From: Arthrobacter ipis
GTDB lineage: Bacteria; Actinomycetota; Actinomycetes; Actinomycetales; Micrococcaceae
Assembly: GCF_014694315.1 (NCBI RefSeq)
Contig: NZ_JAAOXD010000003.1
Location: 243,909-307,908, forward strand
DNA length: 64,000 bases
Reading direction: 5' to 3'
A program made the position numbers and the translations under genes. Numbering within the stretch: position 1 is the first letter of the stretch; each line of letters begins with the position of its first letter. The notes below the pieces were generated by a model. That model made no database searches, was not told where the DNA came from, and worked only from the letters and a program-made list of their open reading frames with translations. Positions 8,679-17,131 of this stretch are shown in pieces.

Positions 8679-8679
8679 G

Positions 8680-11541
8680 ATGGCCTTGGACCTCGCTCCC
8701 ATGCCCCACGGCCGGTGGCACAGTTTCCGTCTTGCCCTCCGGATGGCACGCCGGGACATCAGCAGGCACCGCGGCCGCTCCCTGCTGATCATCCTGCTGA
8801 TCATGCTGCCGGTGGCCGGCATGACCGGCGCCGCGGCCCTGGCGCAAAGCATGCAGGAAACACCGGCGGAACGGGTGCAGTACCAGCTGGGCAGCACGCA
8901 GGCACGGTTTCGCAGCATGCCCGCCTCCAACGCCGAGACCGTGCAGGATCCGGTGTTTGAGACGGCAACCATGACGCGGAATTTCACTGTCGATCCCGAC
9001 TTCAAACCGCGGAATCCGCGGGACGCCATCCCCGCCGGCTATGAGGTCCTTACTGAAACGCAGCTGACGCTCACGGTCAGGGCCCAGGCGTCGCAGGGCG
9101 GCGCGTCCGACGTCCCCGTGATGGCCAAGGCCGTCGACGCCCTGAACCCCGCCTTCACCGGAAAATACACACTTCTGGAGGGGCAGCCAGCCGCCGCCCG
9201 TGACGAAATCCTCGTCACGCCCGGAGCGCTCGAGCGCTTCGGGATCCGCCTCGGGGACAGGCTGACGACGGCGGACGGCACCTTCGCCGTCGTCGGCACC
9301 CTACGGGATGCCACCTACTCGGACGGCAACCCCGTCCTGTTCCTCAAACCTGGCCAGGCGGCAATGGACGGCCCGGCCGCCCGCGGGAACCCGCTCGGCG
9401 AAACAATGTATTACCTCGTCGGTTCAGAACCCGTGACGTGGGACCAGATACGTGACCTGAACAGGTCCGGCATCGCTGTGCTTTCCCGTGCCGTGGCACT
9501 TGACCCGCCGGTCCCGTCGGGCGCTGCCGGAGGCCCACGCACCATGCCCGCCGCCGGCTACGTTGCCGCTGTGCTGATCGCGGCACTTGCTCTGCTCGAA
9601 GTGGGGCTCCTGGCCGGGGCAGCGTTTGCGGTGGGCGCCAAGCGCCAGGTCCGCGAACTTGCCCTGCTTGCCGCAAGCGGAGCGGAAGCACCCACCGTCC
9701 GAGAGGTGGTGACCGCCGCCGGGCTGTGGCTTGGGACCATCGCAGTGGTGGCCGGTGCCGTGTTTGGTGCCGGCGGGGCTGCCGCGGTGGTGGGCGTAGC
9801 CAAGCATCTGGGCTCCGTCCGGTTTCCAGGCTTCCACCTGGACATCCTGCCCACGGCGGCGGCCATGGCCATGGGCCTGCTGGCATGTTTCCTGGCCGCG
9901 GTGGTTCCCGCCCGGCAGGTTGCACGGCAGGCGGTGCTCGGCGCATTGAAGTCCGGCCGCGCACGCGCCGTTTCGGGGCCTTGGCCGGCGCGGGTGGGCG
10001 GTGGATTGTTGGTTCTGGCCGTCACCTGCCTCGCGACAGGGCACGCGCTGGGGCTCAGCGGCGACTTGGATGCCCGCGCTGCACGGATCCCGCTGGTTGC
10101 GGGCTTGCTCACCGGCGGCGCGGTCCTGGGCGTGGCAGCCCTCGTTTTGCTCACCGGGACATTCGTGAAAGTCCTGACTGCACGCACGGCCTGGATGCCG
10201 CTCCCGCTGCGGATGGCCGCCCGTGACTCGGCGAGGAACCGGAGCCGCACGGTGCCCGCCGTGGCCGCGGTCCTCGCCGCCGCAACGCTGGCCAGCGCCG
10301 CGATGGTCCTCTCGGCAAGCCAGATGGAGGAAGCGAAGCGCACCCACATGTGGGCTGCGCAGGAAAACCAGGTCTCGCTGCCGTTGGAAACCGCCCAGGT
10401 CAACGGCACAGGAACTGGCCCCGACCAGGCCATCGACCCGGCTGCGGTGGCCGCCGCGCTGCGGCGGGAGCTGGGCACAGTGCAGTGGACGCAGGTCCTG
10501 CAAGGGCCGGTGACGAGCAAGTGCGACATGCGGGTGTCGGCCAACGGCTCCCTTCCCACCACCAATAAGGACGATGTGGACTGCCGGCAATACAAGCTCG
10601 CCGTTCCGGCGGGCCAGGAATGCCCTGCCACGCCGCAAGGCCGCGTCCTGGACGGGCAGGACTGGCGGTGCAACGGCTCGATGTTCCCTGCCGGCGTCTC
10701 AGGCCAGCTTCCGCAGCTGGTGGTTGGCGGCGTCGGCGAGCTGCGGTCCCTGCTGGGCCGGGAACCCAGCCCTGCCGCGGTGGCCGCATTGAACAGCGGC
10801 GGAATGGTGGTCAGCAACCCGGTCTTCGAAAAGGACGGGGTAACCACCCTTCAGTCGTACGACGTGCGCCAATCCCTTTCCGGCCACGGCCCAGGCTCAG
10901 CGGTTGATTACAAGCCCCTGAGCAACACGGCTCTGCCCGCCGTCGTGGACGCTCCGGACGTGCCGGTCCCGTTCTACGGCATCATCCCTCCGGGCACCGC
11001 GTCCAGGCTGGGCATCCGCTTCGACAACTCCGTACTGCTCGCCCAGCTGTCCGCCTACCCGGAAGCCGCCGAGCAGGACAGGGCGTCGGCTGCCCTGGCG
11101 CACGTTTACCGGATCCAGGCCATGGGTTTCTACGTTGAGCCGGGCGCGGACCGCACCGGGTCGGAGCTGCTGTGGCTGATCGTCGGCACCAGTGCGCTCG
11201 TCACGCTCAGCGCGGCCGGAATCACGACAGGCCTGGCGCTCGCGGATGCCCGGGCGGACCACATGACCCTGGCTGGCGTCGGGGCGCCGCCGCGGCTGCG
11301 GAAGGCTCTGGCAGGCGCGCAGTCGCTCATGACCGCGTCCCTCGGAAGCTCTCTGGGAGTGGCCGCCGGAGTGGTGCCCGCAGTCCTGCTCATTGGGGCC
11401 ACCCGGATGTTCGCAGAGTCCGTGGTCCCGTGGATGCCCTTGCTGGCCCTGCTCGTTGCCGCGCCGCTGACCGGCAGCGCACTGGCCTGGGTCTTCGCTC
11501 GTGCCCGCCTGCCCGTGTCCCGGCGAAGCGCCGGCACCTGA
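8680..11541 (+). CDS. FtsX-like ABC transporter permease
   Basis: 953 residues. An N-terminal helix (about residues 30-50, LLIILLIMLPVAGMTGAAAL) anchors the protein; a large extracytoplasmic segment follows. A first FtsX domain with helices at about 290-420 (AAVLIAALALLEVGLLAGAA and others), more helices near 450-510, a second extracytoplasmic domain (about 550-820, with four Cys in CDMRV, DVDCRQY, GQECPATP, DWRCNGS), and a final three-helix FtsX bundle (about 830-945). The ATG at 8680 follows the ATPase stop by 1 nt; the frame extends upstream into the ATPase gene. With the ATPase it forms a MacB-like complex for export or envelope remodelling; the substrate is unknown. Confidence 0.92.
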   Translation: MALDLAPMPHGRWHSFRLALRMARRDISRHRGRSLLIILLIMLPVAGMTGAAALAQSMQETPAERVQYQLGSTQARFRSMPASNAETVQDPVFETATMTRNFTVDPDFKPRNPRDAIPAGYEVLTETQLTLTVRAQASQGGASDVPVMAKAVDALNPAFTGKYTLLEGQPAAARDEILVTPGALERFGIRLGDRLTTADGTFAVVGTLRDATYSDGNPVLFLKPGQAAMDGPAARGNPLGETMYYLVGSEPVTWDQIRDLNRSGIAVLSRAVALDPPVPSGAAGGPRTMPAAGYVAAVLIAALALLEVGLLAGAAFAVGAKRQVRELALLAASGAEAPTVREVVTAAGLWLGTIAVVAGAVFGAGGAAAVVGVAKHLGSVRFPGFHLDILPTAAAMAMGLLACFLAAVVPARQVARQAVLGALKSGRARAVSGPWPARVGGGLLVLAVTCLATGHALGLSGDLDARAARIPLVAGLLTGGAVLGVAALVLLTGTFVKVLTARTAWMPLPLRMAARDSARNRSRTVPAVAAVLAAATLASAAMVLSASQMEEAKRTHMWAAQENQVSLPLETAQVNGTGTGPDQAIDPAAVAAALRRELGTVQWTQVLQGPVTSKCDMRVSANGSLPTTNKDDVDCRQYKLAVPAGQECPATPQGRVLDGQDWRCNGSMFPAGVSGQLPQLVVGGVGELRSLLGREPSPAAVAALNSGGMVVSNPVFEKDGVTTLQSYDVRQSLSGHGPGSAVDYKPLSNTALPAVVDAPDVPVPFYGIIPPGTASRLGIRFDNSVLLAQLSAYPEAAEQDRASAALAHVYRIQAMGFYVEPGADRTGSELLWLIVGTSALVTLSAAGITTGLALADARADHMTLAGVGAPPRLRKALAGAQSLMTASLGSSLGVAAGVVPAVLLIGATRMFAESVVPWMPLLALLVAAPLTGSALAWVFARARLPVSRRSAGT

Positions 11542-11750
11542 TAACCGCTCCTGACAACCGCTGCTGGCAGCCGCACTGGACCTGGAGCGGACGACGGCGG
11601 TGCTGGCCAGGGCCGTCCGCTCGCCGCGGCGCCGCGACCGCTCGGCGATTCCTCCGGCAGCGCTCCGCAAATGGCCGCGGTTGCAGCCCTACCCGTTGGT
11701 AGGGTGCCGGTGGCACACTCCGTGCCAACTGGAAATCTCAAGGAGGAGAC

Positions 11751-14051
11751 ATGGGCACCATGCCTGAGGACGGGACCCGAACGGCGGACGGGGAACTCAA
11801 TCCCGCGCCCAACGGGTCGCTGCCGCCGACGTCGGTGGATGACGCGGTCCGCGACGCCGAGGAGCGCAGATGGACCCCTGCGAAGATCGCCATGTGGGTA
11901 GCCATCGCGCTCCTGGGCGGCGTGGCCTGGTTCATGCTGGCCGTCGTCAGGGGCGAAACGGTCAACGCCATCTGGTTCGTGTTCGCCTCGGTGTGCACGT
12001 ACCTGATCGGCTACCGCTTCTACTCGAAGGTCATCGAGCGCTATCTGCTCAAGCCGGACGACCGGCGCGCCACCCCGGCAGAGTACAAGGCTGACGGCAA
12101 GGACTACGTCCGCACGGACCGCAATGTCCTCTTCGGGCACCACTTCGCCGCCATCGCCGGCGCCGGCCCGCTCGTGGGGCCCGTCATCGCGGCCCAGATG
12201 GGATACCTCCCCGGCACTATCTGGATCATTCTCGGCGTCGTCCTCGCAGGCGCCGTCCAGGACTACCTGGTCATGTTCTTCTCGATGCGCCGGGGCGGCC
12301 GTTCCCTGGGCCAGATGGCGCGCGAGGAGCTCGGCGTCATCGGCGGCACCGCCGCCCTCGTGGCCACGCTGCTGATCATGGTGATCATCGTCGCGATCCT
12401 GGCGCTCGTCGTCGTCAATGCCCTGGGGGAGAGCCCGTGGGGCGTCTTCTCGGTGGGCATGACCATCCCGATCGCGCTGTTCATGGGCGTGTACCTGAGG
12501 TACCTGCGTCCGGGCAAGGTCATGGAGGTTTCCATCATCGGCTTCGTGCTGCTCATGGCCGCCATCATCGGCGGCGGCGCGGTGGCCGGCACCGAGTGGG
12601 GCGCGGCGTTTTTCCACCTGGACAAGGTCACCATCGCGTGGGGCCTCATCGTCTACGGCTTCATCGCCGCCATCCTGCCGGTGTGGCTCCTGCTCGCACC
12701 CCGGGACTACCTCTCGACCTTCATGAAGATCGGCGTGATCGCGATGCTCGCCGTGGCCATCATCGTGGTGCGCCCCGAAATCACCGTTCCCGCCTTCAGC
12801 GAGTTTGCGGGCCGCGAGAACGGTCCGGTCTTCTCCGGCGCCCTGTTCCCGTTCCTGTTCGTCACCATCGCGTGCGGCGCGCTGTCCGGCTTCCACGCCC
12901 TGATTTCCTCCGGCACCACGCCCAAGCTCATCGAGAAGGAACGTCAGACCCGGTTCATCGGCTACGGCGGGATGCTGATGGAGTCCTTCGTTGCCATCAT
13001 GGCGCTCGTCGCGGCCATTTCGATCGACCGCGGGATCTACTTCGCCATGAACGCCCCCGCGGCGCTGACAGGGGGAACCGTCGAGACGGCGGCGCAGTGG
13101 GTCAACGGACTCGGCCTGGCCGGCGTCAACATCACCCCTGACGTCCTGGCCCAGACCGCGTCGAACGTGGGCGAGGAAAGCATCGTCTCGCGCTCCGGCG
13201 GTGCGCCAACGCTGGCCGTGGGCCTGGCCCACATCATGCAGCAGTTCATCGGCGGCACCGGCATGATGGCCTTCTGGTACCACTTCGCGATCATGTTCGA
13301 GGCCCTGTTCATCCTCACCGCGGTCGACGCCGGAACGCGCGTTGCGCGGTTCATGCTGCAGGATTCGATCGGGAACTTTGCCCCGAAGTTCAAGGAGGCT
13401 TCCTGGCGTCCTGGGGCGTGGCTCTGCACGGCCATCATGGTGGGCGCCTGGGGCGCCGTGCTGCTGATGGGCGTGACCGACCCGCTGGGCGGCATCAACA
13501 CCCTGTTCCCGCTGTTCGGCATCGCCAACCAGCTGCTGGCCGCGATCGCCCTGGCAGTGTGCATGGCCATCGCGGCGAAGCGCGGCTCCTTCAAGTACCT
13601 GTGGATCGTTGCCGTGCCGCTGGCCTTCACCGCCGTCGTCACCATCACGGCAAGCATCCACAAGATCTTCTCCTCCGTGCCTGCGGTGGGGTACTTCGCC
13701 AACAATGCCGCCTTCAGCAAGGCGCTGGCGGACGGCAAGACCTCGTTCGGCACGGCCAAGACCACGGCGGCTATGGAGGCGGTGGTCCGCAACACCATGA
13801 TCCAGGGCTGGCTGTCCGTCATCTTCGTGGTCCTGAGCATCATCGTTATGGTCACCGCGGTGCTTGCCACGGTGAAGGCCTTCCGCAACACCGCGGCCGG
13901 CGTCCCCAACGTCAACAACGAGGACCGGCCACATCCTTCGCGCGTCTATGCGCCCGCTGGGCTGATCCCCACTCCCGCCGAACGCGAACTCATGGCGGAA
14001 TGGAACAAGCTGCCCGCTGAAATGCGTGTTGAGCGGGCGGGGCACCACTGA
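11751..14051 (+). CDS. cstA: Carbon starvation protein CstA, peptide/pyruvate transporter
   Basis: 766 residues, an integral membrane protein with about 16-18 predicted helices. The family signature FGHHFAAIAGAGPLVGPVIA (about residues 126-145) is intact, followed by QMGYLPGTIWIILGVVLAGA and SGFHALISSGTTPKLI. CstA members take up peptides or pyruvate on carbon limitation. The ATG at 11751 has GGAGGAG just upstream. The soluble N-terminal 40 residues are non-conserved. The stop overlaps the ATG of the small ybdD-like gene by 1 nt, the usual cstA partner arrangement. 11542-11750 upstream has no gene and presumably contains the promoter. Confidence 0.97.
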   Translation: MGTMPEDGTRTADGELNPAPNGSLPPTSVDDAVRDAEERRWTPAKIAMWVAIALLGGVAWFMLAVVRGETVNAIWFVFASVCTYLIGYRFYSKVIERYLLKPDDRRATPAEYKADGKDYVRTDRNVLFGHHFAAIAGAGPLVGPVIAAQMGYLPGTIWIILGVVLAGAVQDYLVMFFSMRRGGRSLGQMAREELGVIGGTAALVATLLIMVIIVAILALVVVNALGESPWGVFSVGMTIPIALFMGVYLRYLRPGKVMEVSIIGFVLLMAAIIGGGAVAGTEWGAAFFHLDKVTIAWGLIVYGFIAAILPVWLLLAPRDYLSTFMKIGVIAMLAVAIIVVRPEITVPAFSEFAGRENGPVFSGALFPFLFVTIACGALSGFHALISSGTTPKLIEKERQTRFIGYGGMLMESFVAIMALVAAISIDRGIYFAMNAPAALTGGTVETAAQWVNGLGLAGVNITPDVLAQTASNVGEESIVSRSGGAPTLAVGLAHIMQQFIGGTGMMAFWYHFAIMFEALFILTAVDAGTRVARFMLQDSIGNFAPKFKEASWRPGAWLCTAIMVGAWGAVLLMGVTDPLGGINTLFPLFGIANQLLAAIALAVCMAIAAKRGSFKYLWIVAVPLAFTAVVTITASIHKIFSSVPAVGYFANNAAFSKALADGKTSFGTAKTTAAMEAVVRNTMIQGWLSVIFVVLSIIVMVTAVLATVKAFRNTAAGVPNVNNEDRPHPSRVYAPAGLIPTPAERELMAEWNKLPAEMRVERAGHH

Positions 14052-14272
14052 TGAGTGCTGCACCCGGACCGGCTGGCCTGCTTCATTCGGTGGCGGGGGC
14101 CTTCCGCGGCTTCGCACGGTACGTGCAGGGTGTCATGGGCGCCGACGCGTACCGGAAGTACCTGGAGCACCATGCGGCGGAGGGCCACGGTACGCCGCCC
14201 CTGGACGAACGGGCGTTCTGGCGGGACCGGACTGACCGCCAGGACAGCAACCCGCAGGGCAGGTGCTGCTGA
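14051..14272 (+). CDS. YbdD/YjiX family small protein, CstA partner
   Basis: 73 residues. The core (FRGFARYVQGVMGADAYRKY, then LEHHAAEGHGTPPLDERAFW) is the YbdD/YjiX (DUF466) signature. These short proteins are regularly encoded right after CstA-type transporters and are needed for their transport function in enterobacteria. The ATG overlaps the cstA stop (TGATG), implying translational coupling. Ends in an unusual NPQGRCC tail with two Cys. Confidence 0.92.
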   Translation: MSAAPGPAGLLHSVAGAFRGFARYVQGVMGADAYRKYLEHHAAEGHGTPPLDERAFWRDRTDRQDSNPQGRCC

Positions 14273-14590
14273 CCATCCCAGTTCCGCCGGCCGGATTCGC
14301 CGTCCGCACGAGCGCGCCGGCGGATGTCGGCGCGCTCGTTGCGCTGGCCGCTACGGACAACCTCTTTAACGAGGATCCGGGCACCGCGCCGTCGGGGAAA
14401 TAACCCCCGACGGCGCCCGGCAGTTTCTCGCTGACCCATCGGTTCGTGCCTGGGTGGGGCGCAACCCTGGATGGGGCGCAACGGAGTGGCGGAAGTGCGG
14501 GTTCCGGCCAACACGTACGCCGTAGGTTTCTACCGCAAATGCGGTTTCGCTACGGACGAAGACGAAATCCTGGTCAAGGAGCTTCATTGA
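14263..14590 (+). pseudogene. Degraded GNAT acetyltransferase gene
   Basis: Two disconnected pieces of a GNAT N-acetyltransferase are visible. The N-terminal piece from about 14263 reads FAVRTSAPADVGALVALAA and then meets a stop at about 14401. The C-terminal piece, in another frame, reads VPANTYAVGFYRKCGFATDE and ends at the TGA at 14588-14590, which is the acetyl-CoA fold end of the family (NxxAxxFYxKxGF). The middle, with the pyrophosphate-binding loop, is missing or scrambled. Total coding length (about 109 codons) is below the usual 150-170. It overlaps the end of the ybdD-like gene. I infer an internal deletion plus frameshift. Confidence 0.72.
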
Positions 14591-14628
14591 CTGGAGTCCG
14601 GGTTCCGGGCCCATGAGAGTATGAACGC

Positions 14629-15390
14629 ATGAGCGATCCCGAAGACACTCAACGCACCCAGGCCGGTCCGCAGGCCGCCGTCCAGCCCGGGCAACCGGGC
14701 GTTCAGACCGCATCGGAGCCAGCGCAGCCCGGGGCGCCCGCAGCGCAGCCTGCGGAGCCGGCGGAGGACGAGGAGCCGGTGGAGGGCACCACCCTGGATG
14801 CAGGCACCACCCTGGATGCAGGGACCCCCCTGGATGCGGAGACCGCTGACCGCCCCGCCGAGGCGGAAAAGCAGAAGGCCGCCACCCTGCAGGACCTCGT
14901 GGATGAGCCCGCCAAGGTGATGCGGATCGGAACCATGATCCGGCAGCTGCTGGAAGAGGTGAAGTCCGCGCCTTTGGACGACGCCGCCCGGGGGCGCCTG
15001 GCGGAGATCCACGAGCGCTCCATCAAGGAGCTTGAGGACGGTCTGGCACCGGAACTGGTGCAGGAGCTGGAACGGATCAGCCTGCCATTCCCGGACAACG
15101 CCACTCCCTCTGACGCCGAGCTGCGGATCGCCCAGGCCCAGCTGGTGGGCTGGCTGGAGGGCCTGTTCCACGGGATCCAGACGGCGATAGCCGCCCAGCA
15201 CGCCGCCCGGGAACACACCCTGGCCCAAATGCAGCTGAAGCAGCTGCCACCAGGCACTGTCATTGCGCCCGGCGTGATCATCGGTGAAAACGGCGAGCCG
15301 CAGCGTGCCAAGGCACCCCAGCCCGGCGCCGACCCGCTGCACCCCGGCCGGAAGGAAGACCCCGACCACGGCCCCGGCCAGTATCTGTAG
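14629..15390 (+). CDS. bpa: Bacterial proteasome activator Bpa/PafE family
   Basis: 253 residues. From about residue 85 (TLQDLVDEPAKVMRIGTMIR) the sequence matches the Bpa/PafE family (formerly DUF2587), with a four-helix bundle and the conserved FPDNATPSDAELRIAQAQLV. It ends in GQYL, the C-terminal motif by which Bpa rings dock on the 20S proteasome alpha ring and open the gate without ATP. The first 80 residues are a Pro/Ala/Gln/Glu-rich disordered extension absent from the shorter mycobacterial protein, and include three 6-residue repeats (TTLDAG, TTLDAG, TPLDAE) encoded by 18-bp DNA repeats at about 14789-14841. Start ATG at 14629. A hypothetical gene follows 6 nt downstream. Confidence 0.9.
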   Translation: MSDPEDTQRTQAGPQAAVQPGQPGVQTASEPAQPGAPAAQPAEPAEDEEPVEGTTLDAGTTLDAGTPLDAETADRPAEAEKQKAATLQDLVDEPAKVMRIGTMIRQLLEEVKSAPLDDAARGRLAEIHERSIKELEDGLAPELVQELERISLPFPDNATPSDAELRIAQAQLVGWLEGLFHGIQTAIAAQHAAREHTLAQMQLKQLPPGTVIAPGVIIGENGEPQRAKAPQPGADPLHPGRKEDPDHGPGQYL

Positions 15391-15396
15391 GCCCCT

Positions 15397-15840
15397 TTGG
15401 GATTTTTCACGGCCGCCCGGCAAGGGCGGAAAGACGACGCTGAACTTGGCAAGGGCCTTTGGCGCCGTGCCCATGACCGGTTCCACCGTGGGCTCGACCG
15501 CTACCACCAGGTGCTCGAGGGCGTCGAGGACGAACAGCTCTATGGAGAGCTTGTAGAGATTGCCAATCAGCTGGCCGGCCTCTCCACCCGCGTCCGGGAA
15601 GTTTGCGTTGAGGCGCAGCGGCGGTCGCCCAGCGACGGCCTGGATATCCCGCATGCCCTGTCCGGTGTTCACCGCTCGCTGTCCAAGGCGGGCAACTCGC
15701 TGGCGGCCACCGCCGAGGCGGCGGCGATGCTGCGGCTTGCCGTGGGACCCGTGCCGGTTGGCGCGGCCTCCGTCTGGCGCCGGGCGGAGACTGTCTTTGA
15801 GCAGGTGGCCGACGCCGAGCGGCTCCTGTCGGAGTCCTGA
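15397..15840 (+). CDS. Hypothetical protein, co-transcribed with bpa
   Basis: 147 residues starting at TTG 15397, 6 nt after the bpa stop. The sequence opens MGFFTAARQGRKDDAELG, is charged and almost wholly helical, with AHDRFHRGLDRYHQVLEG and a C-terminal helix TVFEQVADAERLLSES. No signal peptide, membrane segment or metal motif is seen. Tight spacing to bpa suggests a link to protein quality control, but that is inference. No ATG or GTG alternative exists near the start of the conserved-looking part, so TTG is preferred. Confidence 0.78.
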   Translation: MGFFTAARQGRKDDAELGKGLWRRAHDRFHRGLDRYHQVLEGVEDEQLYGELVEIANQLAGLSTRVREVCVEAQRRSPSDGLDIPHALSGVHRSLSKAGNSLAATAEAAAMLRLAVGPVPVGAASVWRRAETVFEQVADAERLLSES

Positions 15841-15951
15841 GGGCGGTATTCGCCTGCCGCCGAAATATTCCCCGTGACGGGCCGTTACGCAGCTAGCTTA
15901 GCTTGGTCATTTTCCGGGCCCTCCCGGTTTGATTGCTGGCAGGATGGACGA

Positions 15952-16797
15952 ATGACTTCTTCACCAACACTGACATTCAATGACGGCAACACCATCCCCC
16001 AGCTTGGCTATGGGGTTTGGCAGGTTGAAGACGACGTAGCCGAGAAGGTTGTCTTCCAGGCGTTCCAGGCCGGGTTCCGCCACATCGACACCGCTAAGAT
16101 CTACGGCAACGAATCCGGCGTCGGCCGGGCCATCGCCAGCTCCGGGCTGTCGCCGGAGGAAATCTTCATCACCACCAAGCTGTGGAACGCAGACCAGGGG
16201 TACGAATCAACGCTTGCCGCGTTCGAGGAATCCCTGGAGCGGCTGGGCCTTGAAACGCTGGATCTGTACCTGATCCACTGGCTCCAGCCCAAGCAGGACA
16301 AGTACGTGGACACCTGGAAGGCGCTGATCGAACTTCAGAAGCGCGGCAAGGTCAAGTCCATCGGCGTCTCCAACTTCACCGTCGAAGGTCTGCAGCGGAT
16401 CATCGACGAGACCGGCGTGGTTCCGGCCATCAACCAGGTGGAACTGCACCCGTACTTCAGCCAGTCGGAGCTGCGGGAATTCAATGCCTCCCAGGGCATC
16501 CTGACCCAGGCGTGGTCGCCGCTGGGCCAGGGCGGGGAACTCCTGGAGGACCCGGTCATTGCGGGCATCGCACAGAAGCACAACGCCACGCCGGCGCAGG
16601 TGGTCATCGCATGGCACCTCGCCGTCGGAAACGTCGTCATCCCCAAGTCCGTCACCGAATCCAGGATCCGTGAAAACTTCGACGCGCTGAACGTCACGCT
16701 GGACGCCGAGGACGTTGCAGCCATCAACGGGCTGGACCGCACCGCGCAGGGAAGCGGCAGGATCGGCCCCGACCCGGCCGTCTCTGACTTCGCCTAA
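15952..16797 (+). CDS. Aldo/keto reductase (AKR5-like)
   Basis: 281 residues forming an NADPH-dependent TIM-barrel reductase. Catalytic residues are visible: Asp and Tyr in FRHIDTAKIYGNE (about residues 44-56), Lys in FITTKLW and His in LYLIHWLQP. The cofactor-binding end shows VIPKSVTESRIRENFDAL. Closest in style to the AKR5 2,5-diketo-gluconate reductase-like group; the physiological carbonyl substrate is unknown. The ATG at 15952 is preceded by GGCAGGATGGACGA (AGGA at 15941). The longer frame starting at 15874 has no conserved residues. Followed by a strong terminator. Confidence 0.94.
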   Translation: MTSSPTLTFNDGNTIPQLGYGVWQVEDDVAEKVVFQAFQAGFRHIDTAKIYGNESGVGRAIASSGLSPEEIFITTKLWNADQGYESTLAAFEESLERLGLETLDLYLIHWLQPKQDKYVDTWKALIELQKRGKVKSIGVSNFTVEGLQRIIDETGVVPAINQVELHPYFSQSELREFNASQGILTQAWSPLGQGGELLEDPVIAGIAQKHNATPAQVVIAWHLAVGNVVIPKSVTESRIRENFDALNVTLDAEDVAAINGLDRTAQGSGRIGPDPAVSDFA

Positions 16798-16810
16798 TTC
16801 TCAGGCTGCC

Positions 16811-16865
16811 CACGGAGAGGCCCCGCCACGTTCGCTTACGCGGACGGGGGCGGGGCCTCTCCGTG
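16811..16865. terminator. Hairpin terminator after aldo/keto reductase
   Basis: Perfect 17-bp stem CACGGAGAGGCCCCGCC (16811-16827) and its complement (16849-16865), 21-nt loop. It lies between the convergent reductase gene and the small minus-strand gene, so it can serve both. Confidence 0.85.
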
Positions 16866-16912
16866 TTGATCGGGCTCGGCTGTTCAGGCTTGGCTGGTCA
16901 GGCTAACCGGCG

Positions 16913-17092
16913 TCAGGCGGCGAGCTGTTCCTGCTGGACTGCGACGGCATCGACGACGGCCCAGCTGTCCTCGCCGGTGATGCTGCGGCTGGCGAAGAGC
17001 TCTGCCGCCGTCACGGTGTCGAAGACTTCGGTGCGGATCCGGCCGCAGTCGGCGTCGAAGTAAGTTACGTGGAACTCCTGATTAATTTCCAT
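16913..17092 (-). CDS. Small hypothetical protein, 59 aa
   Basis: 59 residues beginning MEINQEFHVTYFDADCGRIR and ending VVDAVAVQQEQLAA. It has a beta-strand-rich first half and no Cys pairs or membrane helix. Start ATG at 17092 with GGAG just upstream; an in-frame TTG five codons earlier is possible. It is followed by the reductase terminator. I do not recognise the family, but the clean frame and codon bias support it. Confidence 0.7.
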   Translation of the reverse strand: MEINQEFHVTYFDADCGRIRTEVFDTVTAAELFASRSITGEDSWAVVDAVAVQQEQLAA

Positions 17093-17131
17093 GGCTCCAT
17101 GGTGCAACCGGGGTCTGACATTTTTGGCAGT

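Noticed and set aside
11130..14117. 995-residue open frame on the minus strand
   Set aside because: Antisense to cstA and the FtsX gene; His/Asp/Arg-rich mirror of membrane codons, no start context.
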